Numbered from the stretch's first letter, positions 33,537 to 42,429 are shown. The stretch: 64,000 nt of DNA from Odoribacter lunatus (GCF_943193135.1 NZ_CALPCZ010000001.1:1-64000); one strand, 5' to 3'. Notes: generated by a model from the sequence alone, not told the origin. Numbers and translations: made by a program.

Positions 33537-35090
33537 ATGAGCGAGAAAAAATACCCCATCGGCATCCAGAACTTTGAAAAAATCCGCACGGGCGGGTATG
33601 TATATGTGGATAAGACGGCATGGATATACAAACTGGTGAATACCGGAAGTTATTACTTCTTGAGCCGCCCGCGTCGTTTCGGGAAAAGTTTGTTAATCTC
33701 GACATTAGAAGCCTATTTGCAGGGGAAGCGGGAACTGTTCGAGGGGTTGGCCATCGAGAAATTGGAGACGAAATGGACAAAACACCCGATACTGCATCTG
33801 GATTTGAACACCGAGAAATACGACACGCCGGAGGCATTGGAGGGCGTCTTGAACGCCGCTCTGTGTGAATGGGAAAGCCTCTACGGTAGTCGGGAATCGG
33901 AACGTTCCTTGGCATTGCGCTTTCAGGGCATCATCCAGCGCGCTTGCGAGCAGACAGGGGAGCGGGTAGTCATATTGGTAGACGAATACGACAAACCGAT
34001 GCTACAGGCCATTGGCCGTCCCGACTTACAGGAAGCGTACCGCAACACGTTAAAAGCCTTTTACGGCGCCTTGAAATCCCGGGACGGTTACATCAAATTT
34101 GCCATGCTGACCGGTGTAACAAAATTCGGCAAAGTAAGTGTATTCAGTGACCTCAACAATCTGAAAGATATTTCTATGCGTAATGATTACGCAGGTATTT
34201 GCGGAGTAAGTGAGGAAGAGTTGTTGGGGTATTTTGGTGATAGCATACAGGAATTGGCGGAAGCCAATAAAATGTCTTATGATAATACCCTGGCTAAATT
34301 GCGTGAGAATTACAACGGGTATCATTTTTGTGAGGACAGCATCGGGGTATATAATCCGTTTAGTCTGCTTAATACATTTGATGCGAAAGCGTTCCGCAGC
34401 TATTGGTTTGAGACGGGCACACCGACGTATCTGGTGGAGTTGTTGAAACAGCACCATTACAATTTGGACCGTTTGTCACAGGAACAGACCACCGCTGATA
34501 TACTGAACAGCATAGACTCAACCTCCACCAATCCTGTACCGGTAATCTACCAGAGCGGTTACCTCACCATAAAAGAATATGACGAACGCTTTGGCATATA
34601 TACGCTTGGATTCCCGAACCGGGAAGTAGAGGAGGGGTTTGTAAACTTCCTTTTGCCCTTCTATACAAACCTCACGGCGCCGGAGACGGGTTTTGCAATC
34701 CAGAAATTTGTCCGAGACGTAGAGGCAGGCAATGTTGATGGTTTCTTGTCTCGCCTGCAAAGCCTTTTGGCGGATACTTCTTACGAACAGATAAAGCGAG
34801 ACCAGGAAGTACACTATCAAAACGTAATATTTATCGTCACCAAACTAATGGGTTTTTACGTCAAGGCTGAATACCACACGAGCAACGGCCGTATCGATTT
34901 AGTCTTGCAGACGGACAAATACGTCTACGTCATGGAATTCAAATTGGACGGCACGGCGGAAGAAGCCTTACAGCAGATACGCGACAAACACTATGCCCGT
35001 CCCTTTGAAACGGACCCCCGCGAAGTATTTAAAATCGGCATCAACTTCTCCTCCGATACCCGCAACATCGACCGTTGGATAGTGGAGTAA
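33537..35090 (+). CDS. AAA-ATPase-like protein with C-terminal PD-(D/E)XK nuclease-like domain
   Basis: A 517-residue protein of the family that joins an AAA-ATPase-like domain with a PDDEXK_9-type domain. The N-terminal signature is YPIGIQNFEKIRTGGYVYVDKT and SYYFLSRPRRFGKSLLISTL, where RRFGKS replaces the classical Walker A. VVILVDEYDKPM is the Walker B. The C-terminal residues 430-515 include YHTSNGRIDLVLQTD and YVMEFKLDG, giving the D..ExK nuclease core. These genes are multicopy in Bacteroidales and have no agreed function; a mobile-element or defence link has been suggested for relatives, but nothing here proves it. Length is normal for the family. Confidence 0.88.
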   Translation: MSEKKYPIGIQNFEKIRTGGYVYVDKTAWIYKLVNTGSYYFLSRPRRFGKSLLISTLEAYLQGKRELFEGLAIEKLETKWTKHPILHLDLNTEKYDTPEALEGVLNAALCEWESLYGSRESERSLALRFQGIIQRACEQTGERVVILVDEYDKPMLQAIGRPDLQEAYRNTLKAFYGALKSRDGYIKFAMLTGVTKFGKVSVFSDLNNLKDISMRNDYAGICGVSEEELLGYFGDSIQELAEANKMSYDNTLAKLRENYNGYHFCEDSIGVYNPFSLLNTFDAKAFRSYWFETGTPTYLVELLKQHHYNLDRLSQEQTTADILNSIDSTSTNPVPVIYQSGYLTIKEYDERFGIYTLGFPNREVEEGFVNFLLPFYTNLTAPETGFAIQKFVRDVEAGNVDGFLSRLQSLLADTSYEQIKRDQEVHYQNVIFIVTKLMGFYVKAEYHTSNGRIDLVLQTDKYVYVMEFKLDGTAEEALQQIRDKHYARPFETDPREVFKIGINFSSDTRNIDRWIVE

Positions 35091-35097
35091 CAAACAA

Positions 35098-35736
35098 TCA
35101 CTCCGCCGGAGTGCGGAAATAGTGGGTAGTGGAAAACTGCGTTTCGTCCGGATTACCGAAAAAACAATAAAGATGCGCTTCCTCTCCCAGATGCCGGCGC
35201 AGGCGGAACTCGCAACGTCCGTCGGAACGCTTGGCAGTAACATCCTTGACAATATTCACCTGAAAAGGGGTAGACGTGTGAATCTCCACAATCCACAAAC
35301 GGTCATCGGGAGAAACATAGGGACGTTCCGCAACAAAATCCCACGTCAGCAACAGGCTCTCCTCGTCAGTGCCGCTGGAAAGCTTCATATTCAGAGGCAG
35401 GGCGAGATTACCGTGGCTGAACGACATTGCCTCGTAATAAGGTACGGAACTGTCGGCGGAAAAAGCGTTGAAATTAACCTTGATAAACAGATTGCGGCAA
35501 TTATATCTCTCTTTGCTTGCCGCTGCACGCCATACCTGGACAAGAGGTTCGGGAAGAAACTTGAAATACAGTGATGCCTGCGAAAACATATTTACTGCCG
35601 GACGCTCTTCCGGCGGAGTCTTGAAATGATACTCTCGGGGATAACTGCGAACATACGTCACACCATTGTACGAATAGTAAATGAGCTTTCCGATGCGTCC
35701 GACAATCTCCATCTTGTCTGGGTCATATCTGGCCAT
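35098..35736 (-). CDS. DUF6266 family protein
   Basis: A 212-residue protein from the ATG at 35736; an upstream TTG at 35745 is less likely. The N-terminal signature (VGRIGKLIYYSYNGVTYVRS, then PREYHF) and the C-terminal fibronectin-like strands (LWIVEIHTSTPF, AHLYCFFGNPDET) are those of DUF6266, a family abundant and often multicopy in Bacteroidales. No signal peptide is visible. It runs toward the PD-(D/E)XK ATPase gene and is divergent from a second DUF6266 gene at 36103. Function unknown; relatives occur near phage-like structural genes, which is only suggestive. Confidence 0.8.
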   Translation of the reverse strand: MARYDPDKMEIVGRIGKLIYYSYNGVTYVRSYPREYHFKTPPEERPAVNMFSQASLYFKFLPEPLVQVWRAAASKERYNCRNLFIKVNFNAFSADSSVPYYEAMSFSHGNLALPLNMKLSSGTDEESLLLTWDFVAERPYVSPDDRLWIVEIHTSTPFQVNIVKDVTAKRSDGRCEFRLRRHLGEEAHLYCFFGNPDETQFSTTHYFRTPAE

Positions 35737-36102
35737 AAAACACAATATTTAAATATTCGTATACAAGATATACATAATTTGTGATATTTCAAAATTATTT
35801 ATTACTTTTTTTATAAAAAACAGGTAGCTCCGTAGGAAATGCTTAGGAGGTGCTTAGGATTTGGTTAGGGTTTAATATACGGAATGTATAAGGCGGGTTA
35901 TTCATTTTATAATCTTTCAATACTGTTATACAGTGAATTATATATGTGTTTGCATAAATATGATTACATAATGTAAAAATATTTGTAAAATATTTTGGAA
36001 AAATTGTTGGAATATGAAAAATATGTTTTATATTAGCAGCGTGAAAACGAGCAAAATCTGTGAGGTGAAAAAGTAAATGTGAAACATTAAATTTTTACAC
36101 TA
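35737..36102. other. Intergenic region between divergent DUF6266 genes
   Basis: 366 A+T-rich bases with no gene. The only clear structure is a run of TAGG motifs at exact 11-base spacing near the centre-left (35833-35869). No TAnnTTTG box was found for either flanking gene. Confidence 0.6.
35832..35870. repeat. Four TAGG motifs phased at 11 bp
   Basis: TAGG begins at 35833, 35844, 35855 and 35866, each preceded by T or G, and two units share TGCTTAGGA. Exact 11-base spacing places them on one DNA face, as for tandem sites of response-regulator type. Confidence 0.6.
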
Positions 36103-36744
36103 ATGGGAATTAACAGTGGAAGTCAGACAATAGGTCTGCAAAAATCGGTGGGAAGCCTGACATATTATACGTGGAAAGGCTTGACCATTAGCAGGGTGAA
36201 GGTGATGAGCAATCCGAGCCGCACCGACCTGCAAGTGAAAAACCGCAGCATTCAAGGCGTGGTGGGGCATCTGTGCCGCCGTTTGATTGAGGCAATCCGG
36301 ATAGGGTACACTATTCGGGAGAAGTATTGTTCGCCGGCGAATCTTTTTGTAAAGGCAAACCGCTCGGTAGCCACGGCGACCAAGGATGAGGAAACGGGAG
36401 AATTTCTTGTTTCGGTAGATTTTGCCCGGTTGAAACTGGCGGACGGGGATCTCTTCCCGCCGGCGCTGACGGCAGTTGTTGACAAGGAAGGCAGAAAGGT
36501 GGTATTTACCCTGGCTGCCGCCGAAGAAGGCGGACGTGTGCTGCCGGATGATGTAGTCTATGCGGTCATCTATGAGAAAAAGCGAGAGCTTTGCCGGATG
36601 CCGCTTTTAGGTAAACGTGTGGAGACGGGGGAGAAAGAGGTGAAACTTTCGGAGCAGTGCGATATGGATGATTTGGAAATCTATGCTTTTGCTGTGAACG
36701 AAAAGAAGCGATTGTCTTCGCCGTCTGTTTATCTGAGTGTCTGA
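36103..36744 (+). CDS. DUF6266 family protein
   Basis: A 213-residue protein. It shows the N-terminal DUF6266 layout (VGSLTYYTWKGLTISRVKV), a central helical part (IRIGYTIREKYCSPANLFVK) and a C-terminal beta domain (YAVIYEKKRELCRM, DLEIYAFAVNEKKRLSSPS). The last part closely resembles the third copy at the right edge of the window (CIYAFAVSKSKRNASSSY). It lacks a signal peptide. It is divergent from the copy at 35098-35736 across a repeat-bearing intergenic region and ends before a strong terminator. Function unknown. Confidence 0.8.
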   Translation: MGINSGSQTIGLQKSVGSLTYYTWKGLTISRVKVMSNPSRTDLQVKNRSIQGVVGHLCRRLIEAIRIGYTIREKYCSPANLFVKANRSVATATKDEETGEFLVSVDFARLKLADGDLFPPALTAVVDKEGRKVVFTLAAAEEGGRVLPDDVVYAVIYEKKRELCRMPLLGKRVETGEKEVKLSEQCDMDDLEIYAFAVNEKKRLSSPSVYLSV

Positions 36745-36806
36745 TGAAATGACTTTTCCGCTCCGTTTTCGCTGATGAAGCCTCATAGATGAAAAGTCAT
36801 GTAAAA

Positions 36807-36833
36807 AGAAGTCCCGCCTAAAGCGGGACTTCT
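36807..36833 (+). terminator. Intrinsic terminator after the DUF6266 gene
   Basis: Perfect 11-bp G+C-rich arms (AGAAGTCCCGC, GCGGGACTTCT) with a 5-base loop. A-runs upstream could also let it serve the opposite strand, ending the tRNA transcript. Confidence 0.75.
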
Positions 36834-36857
36834 CATACATGCGTCAGTCAAAATAAG

Positions 36858-36928
36858 TTGTTCAACAAGGATTCGAACCTTGACTAACAGGACCAGAATC
36901 TGTTGTGCTGCCATTACACCATTGAACA
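36858..36928 (-). tRNA. tRNA-Gln (anticodon CTG)
   Basis: The minus strand folds into a tRNA: acceptor TGTTCAA paired with TTGAACA, D arm with AATGGTGTAATGGCAGC, anticodon loop TTCTGGT giving CTG, and T arm with GGTTCGAATCC. The closing pair of the anticodon stem is an A-C mismatch, a feature I also expect in Bacteroides tRNA-Gln. CCA is not encoded. It lies between a DUF6266 gene and the peptide transporter gene. Confidence 0.93.
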
Positions 36929-37001
36929 ATCCTTATATTTGCACTACAAAAATACTATATATTTTTATTTTTACAAAAAATAAAAATATTTTTTTCTTCT
37001 G

Positions 37002-38690
37002 TTATTTTGTCGCGTTTTCCAACCGTTTCATCATCATAAAGATGAAGAGGGCGGAAATCAGGCACAGAACGATTAAGATTGACCACAAAGCCCACAGTTC
37101 CATGTGTCCCCAAAGCATACCGATGATAGACACGAGGTAGTTACCTACAGCTGTGGCACCGAACCATAAACCCATCATCAGTCCCTTGTATTTGGGAGGT
37201 GCGACTTTGGATACGAAAGAGATTCCCATCGGGGACAGGAACAGTTCCGCAAAGGTCAGCACAAGATAGGTGTTAATGAGGACAGACGGAGATACCAGCA
37301 GGTTGTCTGCCACAACGGTTGCACCGGTAGGATTCGGCGTGGGAAGTCCCAGGGAACAGAAAGCCATTACGGCAAATCCTAAGGCGGCGATAAGCATACC
37401 GATACCGATTTTACGGGGTGCGGAAGGCTCTTTTCCTCGTTTTGCCAAAGCACCGAATACCGCCAGCGATACAGGGGTAAGGGCTACCACGAAGAATGGG
37501 TTGAATTGCTGGAACATCTGGGGCAGTACTTCGATGAATGAACCGGCCTCCAGGGAGATGTATTTGTAAATCAGAACGCCGGCGGACAAAAGGGCTACGG
37601 CTCCCGATATTAATTTGGATTTAAGTACTTTGGATTGGAATAAAGAGAACAGACTGTATACCAATGTAATGACAAATACCAAATTGAATACGTTGAAACT
37701 CATTCCCAAAGCACCGTCGGCAACTCGCGCGGTGTAGTCGCGGGCGAAGAAGGTAAGGGTTAGCCCGTTTTGGTGGAAGGCCATCCAGAAGAAGATAACG
37801 ACAGCGAAAACCAGAACGAGGGCGGTAATACGTGATTTGGTCTGTTCCGGCGTCAGTTCCACGACATTGTCCTGTTTGCCGCTGGCAGCCGCTTGTTTGG
37901 TGTTTACATCCGCATGCTTGAAGGTTTTCTTGAATACCTGGTAAATCAGCATGGAGAGGATAAGGGATGCGCAGGCTACGGCAAATCCGTAGTGGTAAGA
38001 GAGTGACAGTTCGTCGATATAGTTGTGGGCAAATGCGTTCAGATTGCCGTCGAAAGCTGCGGTTTGCGACTGTGCGAACTGGGTGAGGGATGCGAGGGCA
38101 TCGCTTGCCATTTGTCCGCCTTTTTCGAGGTATTCGTGGCAAAGGGCGGGGATGTCACCCTGGTATTTGAGACCGGCTTTGCTCATGAAATGTTCGGTAA
38201 TTCTGGATGCTGCCGTTGGGGCAAAGAGTGCGCCGACATTGATGGCCATGTAAAAAAGGCTGAAGGCGGTATCCCGTTTGTCGGAATATTTGGGGTCGTC
38301 ATAGAGGTTGCCGACCATTACCTGTAGGTTGCCTTTGAATAGTCCCGTCCCCAATGCGATGAGGAAGAGTGCGCCGAACATGGCAGCCACGCCGATGGCG
38401 TCATTGCCGGTGGGAACGGCCAGGCAGGTGTAACCGATGAACATGACGATGATACCCGATGTTACCATTTTGCCGTAGCCGAATTTGTCGGCGAGGATAC
38501 CTCCCAATACGGGCAAGAAGTAAACGAACGCCAGGAAGCCGGCGAAGATGTTGGAGGTTGCTACCGAACTGAATCCGAATTTCGCTTGCAGGAATAAGGT
38601 GAAGATGGCAAGCATCGTGTAGTAGCCGAAGCGTTCTCCGGTGTTAGCGAGTGCTAAGGCATATAAGCCTTTGGGTTGATTTTGAAACAT
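37002..38690 (-). CDS. POT/PTR-family proton-coupled peptide transporter
   Basis: A 562-residue inner-membrane importer of di- and tripeptides. The family E-x-x-E-R-type motif is seen as NTGERFGYY at residues 16-24, and TM1-TM4 follow with LGGILADKFGYGKMV. The second half carries the usual helices and FLSPMGISFVSKVAPPKYKG, a conserved POT stretch. A hydrophilic insertion between the halves (HADVNTKQAAASGKQDNVVE) is normal. It fits with the proteolytic lifestyle hinted at by the DPP-IV and PepD genes elsewhere in the window. A perfect -7 box lies 43 bases upstream. Confidence 0.92.
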   Translation of the reverse strand: MFQNQPKGLYALALANTGERFGYYTMLAIFTLFLQAKFGFSSVATSNIFAGFLAFVYFLPVLGGILADKFGYGKMVTSGIIVMFIGYTCLAVPTGNDAIGVAAMFGALFLIALGTGLFKGNLQVMVGNLYDDPKYSDKRDTAFSLFYMAINVGALFAPTAASRITEHFMSKAGLKYQGDIPALCHEYLEKGGQMASDALASLTQFAQSQTAAFDGNLNAFAHNYIDELSLSYHYGFAVACASLILSMLIYQVFKKTFKHADVNTKQAAASGKQDNVVELTPEQTKSRITALVLVFAVVIFFWMAFHQNGLTLTFFARDYTARVADGALGMSFNVFNLVFVITLVYSLFSLFQSKVLKSKLISGAVALLSAGVLIYKYISLEAGSFIEVLPQMFQQFNPFFVVALTPVSLAVFGALAKRGKEPSAPRKIGIGMLIAALGFAVMAFCSLGLPTPNPTGATVVADNLLVSPSVLINTYLVLTFAELFLSPMGISFVSKVAPPKYKGLMMGLWFGATAVGNYLVSIIGMLWGHMELWALWSILIVLCLISALFIFMMMKRLENATK

Positions 38691-38732
38691 GAATTTAATT
38701 ATTTAAAGTTAATATTCATTTTATGTTGGGAA

Positions 38733-38740
38733 CAAATGTA
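38733..38740 (-). promoter_or_regulatory. -7 box of the peptide transporter gene
   Basis: CAAATGTA on the plus strand reads TACATTTG, an exact TAnnTTTG match. No -33 element is evident. Confidence 0.45.
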
Positions 38741-38804
38741 AGAATTTTTCCGCATTTTCCGTTTTGAAAGCCGCTGTGTCAGTTATTTATTTTTGGAAGA
38801 ATTT

Positions 38805-38835
38805 TTTGGGAGATGAAATAATTTAAGCAATTTTG
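38805..38835 (+). promoter_or_regulatory. Promoter of the DUF4831 gene
   Basis: TTTG (38805-38808), 19 bases, then CAATTTTG (38828-38835). One mismatch in the -7 box, correct spacing, and a 22-base leader. Confidence 0.5.
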
Positions 38836-38857
38836 CGGGGAAAATGTAGAAGTATTT

Positions 38858-39994
38858 ATGAAGAAATTTGTTTTTATATGTTTGGGGATGGTTCTGGCTG
38901 TTTCGGCCGGGGTGGCTCAAAAGAAAAAGGAGATTACAGTACCGGTGAGCGTGAGCTATTGTTTGCCTAAGGTGATGTATCAGGTGAAGGTGAAGGCGGA
39001 GGTTGTTCGCTATATTCCGGGGCCTTATGCGGAGCATGCCGCGAAGGAGCTGGGGATGAAGCCGGAATCTTTGTCGCTGAAAGAACGGTGGCGGGTGGCG
39101 TCGGTAGAGGTGGAGCCTTTTTATGTGCCGGATGAGAGTGCTGTATACATGATGACGGCAAGCGGAGAGTATAGTGCCGTGATGCTGAATTTGAGCCCGG
39201 AGGGATTTCTGGCGGGCGTGGCGGCCGGGATGCCGAATACGGATGTCGCCGGTGAAAGAATGGAGCGCCGTTTTCCGGCTACGGATTCCCGGCGGATGAT
39301 TGATATGACGAAATTACGCACTTACAATCCGTTGAAAGAGGTGTTGGATACGAATTATACGGAGCAGGAGATTGACGGCGTGATGAAGCGGATATGGGAC
39401 CCGATTGTGCGGTATGAGACGAAGACGAAGAAGGATTTGATGGAGGAGGCGGTGAAGGAGATTTTCCGGATTCGTTCGGAACGGGTGAAGTTGTTGTCGG
39501 CGGACAATGAAGTGGCGGACGGGAAGTCGCTGGAGGTGATTTTGAAGGAGTTTGACAGGATGGAGAAGGATTATTTGAGTCTTTTTATGGGTACTGAGGT
39601 GAAGCGGAGTGTGGAACGGGTTTTTACCTGTACGTTGGATAAACCGAATGAACAGGTGGTGGCTTTCCGTTTCAGTGAGTCGGAGGGCTTTGTTGACAAA
39701 AAAGACGTATCGGTATCGTCTTATGTGCTGGTAGCGGAACAGGTCGTGGTGCCTCCGGACAAGAAGGCGGTTCCGGTGGAAGGTGCCCAGTCGGTTATCT
39801 ATTACCGGGTGCCTGCGGTGGCGAATGTGAAGTTGATACGGATGGGCGAGGAGTTGCAGCAGTTTAGAAGTGTGATACCGCAGTTGGGGGTGATAAGAAA
39901 GTTTCCGACGGAGGTGATTGCGGTGGAGGGGTTGCAGTTGGAGTTTTATCCGGAATACGGTTCTATCAAGAGTATCGGCAGGGGGGTACGTTGA
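38858..39994 (+). CDS. DUF4831 family secreted protein
   Basis: A 378-residue protein with a signal peptide ending AVSAGVAQKKK. The mature protein (VSYCLPKVMYQVKVKAEVVR, then RYIPGPYAEHAAKELG) is typical of the DUF4831 family, which is restricted to Bacteroidetes and has no known function. The last 60 residues (VIYYRVPAVANVKLI, QLEFYPEYGSIKSIG) are well conserved. No catalytic signature is visible. Codons end overwhelmingly in G, as in the ClC gene 30 bases downstream, unlike the A+T-rich propeller genes. The two genes probably share one transcript. Confidence 0.85.
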   Translation: MKKFVFICLGMVLAVSAGVAQKKKEITVPVSVSYCLPKVMYQVKVKAEVVRYIPGPYAEHAAKELGMKPESLSLKERWRVASVEVEPFYVPDESAVYMMTASGEYSAVMLNLSPEGFLAGVAAGMPNTDVAGERMERRFPATDSRRMIDMTKLRTYNPLKEVLDTNYTEQEIDGVMKRIWDPIVRYETKTKKDLMEEAVKEIFRIRSERVKLLSADNEVADGKSLEVILKEFDRMEKDYLSLFMGTEVKRSVERVFTCTLDKPNEQVVAFRFSESEGFVDKKDVSVSSYVLVAEQVVVPPDKKAVPVEGAQSVIYYRVPAVANVKLIRMGEELQQFRSVIPQLGVIRKFPTEVIAVEGLQLEFYPEYGSIKSIGRGVR

Positions 39995-40024
39995 GTGTCC
40001 CGTTTTATTTAATGGTTTCGAGTT

Positions 40025-41809
40025 ATGGCGGAAGGCAGTGAAAGCAGTTGGTTCGGACGTTTTCTGATTTGGCGGGTGAAGTATGTGAAGGAGAGTAATT
40101 TTATTCTCGTGTTGAGTTTGTTGGTGGGAATTGTGTCGGGATTGGCGGCTATCCTGTTGAAAAATATGGTGCACAGCACGCATGTGTTTTTTACCGAACG
40201 CCTTCAGGTTGATAGCGGTAGTTTGCTTTTCTTTGTTTATCCTTTTATCGGGATATGCCTGACTTCTTTGTTTGTCCGTTATTTTGTGCGGGAGGATATC
40301 AGCCACGGGGTGACGAAGGTGTTGTATGCGATTTCGCGGCGCAATAGTATGATTAAGCCTCATAACAGTTATTCTTCGCTGGTGGCGAGTACGATAACTA
40401 TCGGTTTCGGCGGTTCAGTGGGTACGGAGGCTACGATTGTTCTGACGGGGGCGTCTATCGGGTCGAACCTGGCACGCTTTTTCCGGATGAATTACAAGGT
40501 GATGACGTTGATGATCGGTTGCGGGGCAGCGGCGGCGATTGCCGGTATTTTTAAGGCGCCGATTGCGGGGATTGTTTTTACGCTGGAGGTGTTGATGCTG
40601 GATTTGACGATGGCGTCTTTGATTCCGTTGATGATTTCGGCGATTTCGTCTTATGTGATTGTTTATTTTATGATGGGGGACGGTATTGTGCTGGATTTTG
40701 CAGTGCATGACCGGTTTGCTTTGGCGAATGTGCCCTATTATATTATTCTTGGTATTTGCTGCGGTTTTCTGTCGGTTTATTTTATCCGGATGAATATCCG
40801 GGTGGAGCAGTTTGTGGCGAAGATAAAGAATCCGTTTAAGAAGGTTTTGACGGGCGGCGCTTTGCTGGGGCTGCTGATTTATGTGTTTCCTCCGCTTTAC
40901 GGGGAGGGATATTCGGCTTTGCAGGATTTGCTGACGGATAATGCGGATAATATTTTGAAAAATACGTACTTTTTTGACTGGAAGAGCAGTACGTTTATGA
41001 TTCTTTTGTATGTGGTGGGGTTGGTGTTTGTGAAGGTGATTGCGACGGCTTTGACGAACGGAAGCGGGGGCGTGGGCGGAGTTTTCGCTCCGAGTTTGTT
41101 TACGGGGGGCGTGGGCGGTTATCTGGTGGCTACGTTGCTTAATCTTTCGGGGGTGGCTACGGTGCCTGTGAATTATTTTGTGCTGGCGGGCATGGCGGGG
41201 GTGATGTCCGGGGTGATGAATTCGCCTTTGACGGCGATGTTCCTGATTGCGGAGATTACGGGCGGTTATACTTTGCTGGTGCCTTTGATGATTACTTCGG
41301 TGATGGCTCACTTGACAGGACGCGGTATGGAGTCGCATTCTATTTATGCGCGCCGTCTGGCGATGAAGGGGGATTTGATTACGCACAATAAGGATAAAGC
41401 GGTTTTGACGTTGATGAAGCTGGACAAGGTGATTGAGACGGATTTGAAGACTGTGTCGGCAGATGCTTCGCTGGGTGATTTGGTGAAGATTGTTTCCCGT
41501 TCGTGCCGTAATATTTTCCCGGTGGTGGATGAGAATGAGGAGTTGCTGGGGATTGTGCTGTTGGATGATATACGCAAAATCATGTTTAATCAGGATTTGT
41601 ATGAGACTACGTATGTGCGGGATTATATGACGACGCCTCCGACGGTGGTGAATATGGAGGACCCGATGGATGGCGTTATGCGGAAGTTTGAGGATACGGG
41701 GGCGTGGAATCTGCCGGTTATCGGGGAAGGGAAGTATGTGGGGTTTGTTTCCAAGGCGAAGATATTTAATACGTACCGGCGGGTGTTGCAGCATTTTTCC
41801 GATGAGTAG
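40025..41809 (+). CDS. ClC-family chloride channel/antiporter with two CBS domains
   Basis: A 594-residue membrane protein. The ClC signatures are present: GFGGSVGTEATIVLTG near residue 130, including the gating Glu, and NGSGGVGGVFAPSLFTGG near 345. About ten membrane helices lie within residues 25-445. Two CBS modules fill the C terminus (LKTVSADASLGDLVKI and YMTTPPTVVNMEDPMDGV), which bind adenine nucleotides in relatives. It moves chloride or other anions across the inner membrane. It follows the DUF4831 gene by 30 bases. Confidence 0.92.
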   Translation: MAEGSESSWFGRFLIWRVKYVKESNFILVLSLLVGIVSGLAAILLKNMVHSTHVFFTERLQVDSGSLLFFVYPFIGICLTSLFVRYFVREDISHGVTKVLYAISRRNSMIKPHNSYSSLVASTITIGFGGSVGTEATIVLTGASIGSNLARFFRMNYKVMTLMIGCGAAAAIAGIFKAPIAGIVFTLEVLMLDLTMASLIPLMISAISSYVIVYFMMGDGIVLDFAVHDRFALANVPYYIILGICCGFLSVYFIRMNIRVEQFVAKIKNPFKKVLTGGALLGLLIYVFPPLYGEGYSALQDLLTDNADNILKNTYFFDWKSSTFMILLYVVGLVFVKVIATALTNGSGGVGGVFAPSLFTGGVGGYLVATLLNLSGVATVPVNYFVLAGMAGVMSGVMNSPLTAMFLIAEITGGYTLLVPLMITSVMAHLTGRGMESHSIYARRLAMKGDLITHNKDKAVLTLMKLDKVIETDLKTVSADASLGDLVKIVSRSCRNIFPVVDENEELLGIVLLDDIRKIMFNQDLYETTYVRDYMTTPPTVVNMEDPMDGVMRKFEDTGAWNLPVIGEGKYVGFVSKAKIFNTYRRVLQHFSDE

Positions 41810-41850
41810 GGGGTTAATTTTTTTTATGTGTATTTTTTATGGGGATAGGT

Positions 41851-41881
41851 ATTGTTTATTCTTATAAAAAACATATTTTTG
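41851..41881 (+). promoter_or_regulatory. Promoter of the DUF2795 gene
   Basis: ATTG (41851-41854), a 19-base spacer, then TATTTTTG (41874-41881), an exact -7 box. Confidence 0.5.
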
Positions 41882-41921
41882 CGGCAAACAATGAATGGCA
41901 ACGTTTTAAAGTGAAGAAATT

Positions 41922-42143
41922 ATGTATTGGACTCTTGAACTTGCATCTAAATTGGAAGATGCGCCGTGGCCGGCATCAAAGGATGAACTGATAGATTATG
42001 CTATCCGTTCGGGTGCTCCGTTGGAAGTAATCGAAAATCTTCAGGATATTGAGGATGATGAGGAAATTTTTGAAAGTATAGAGGATATATGGCCGGATTA
42101 TCCGAGTAAGGATGATTTTTTCTTCAACGAAGACGAATACTAA
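41922..42143 (+). CDS. DUF2795 family small acidic protein
   Basis: A 73-residue protein. MYWTLELASKLEDAPWPASK and DELIDYAIRSGAPLEVIENL are the family signature, followed by a very acidic tail (IEDDEE, NEDEY). The family is small, cytoplasmic and of unknown role. Its last nine codons and stop lie inside a 32-bp block that is repeated 1,122 bp downstream, beyond the toxin-antitoxin pair. The terminator that would originally have followed this gene lies just after the second repeat. The gene itself is intact. Confidence 0.85.
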   Translation: MYWTLELASKLEDAPWPASKDELIDYAIRSGAPLEVIENLQDIEDDEEIFESIEDIWPDYPSKDDFFFNEDEY

Positions 42144-42148
42144 AATAG
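42117..42148. repeat. 32-bp direct repeat flanking the toxin-antitoxin insert, left copy
   Basis: Identical to 43239-43270. It covers the last codons and stop of the DUF2795 gene plus five bases. A palindrome (TAACTAT, 3 bases, ATAGTTA, 42159-42175) follows just inside the insert. Confidence 0.9.
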
Positions 42149-42187
42149 TATCTATAATTAACTATTTAATAGTTAGCGCTGTATGAC

Positions 42188-42218
42188 AAAATCCACTTCA
42201 GAAATGAGGTGGATTTTT
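42188..42218 (+). terminator. Terminator between the DUF2795 gene and the toxin gene
   Basis: AAAATCCACTTC and GAGGTGGATTTTT pair with one G-T wobble around a 6-base loop and end in a T-run. Confidence 0.7.
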
Positions 42219-42397
42219 CGTGTTTTATGACCTCAGAAGTGTCAAAATAATCACATATTTTACAATATGTGCTATCCCTTTACGACCTCCAGCTCTCCCA
42301 AAATTCTTCTTGAAGGAGATGGGAGGGGCAAGTTTGAGTTCTGTAGCTCTTTTCTGAATCGTAATTCAAGACAACATCTCTATTCCAGAAAAAGAGA

Positions 42398-42429
42398 TTT
42401 GTATATTTAGAACTAATTCGTTATTTTTG
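42398..42429 (+). promoter_or_regulatory. Promoter of the toxin-antitoxin pair
   Basis: TTTG (42398-42401), 20 bases, TATTTTTG (42422-42429): a full consensus match. Only four bases separate it from the toxin ATG, so the transcript would be nearly or fully leaderless. Confidence 0.6.

Noticed and set aside
33422-33631. Upstream extension of the 389-residue propeller gene
   Set aside because: The in-frame extension lacks a signal peptide and crosses the promoter box at 33440-33447, so the ATG at 33421 was preferred.
39314-40363. 349-codon minus-strand frame across the DUF4831/ClC junction
   Set aside because: Same cause: low-complexity His, Arg and Gln content, and it covers two genes with clear families on the plus strand.
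40415-41794. Long open frame (459 codons) on the minus strand opposite the ClC gene
   Set aside because: Its product is a His/Arg-rich sequence without protein character, caused by the G-rich codon use of the ClC gene, whose own product is unmistakable.
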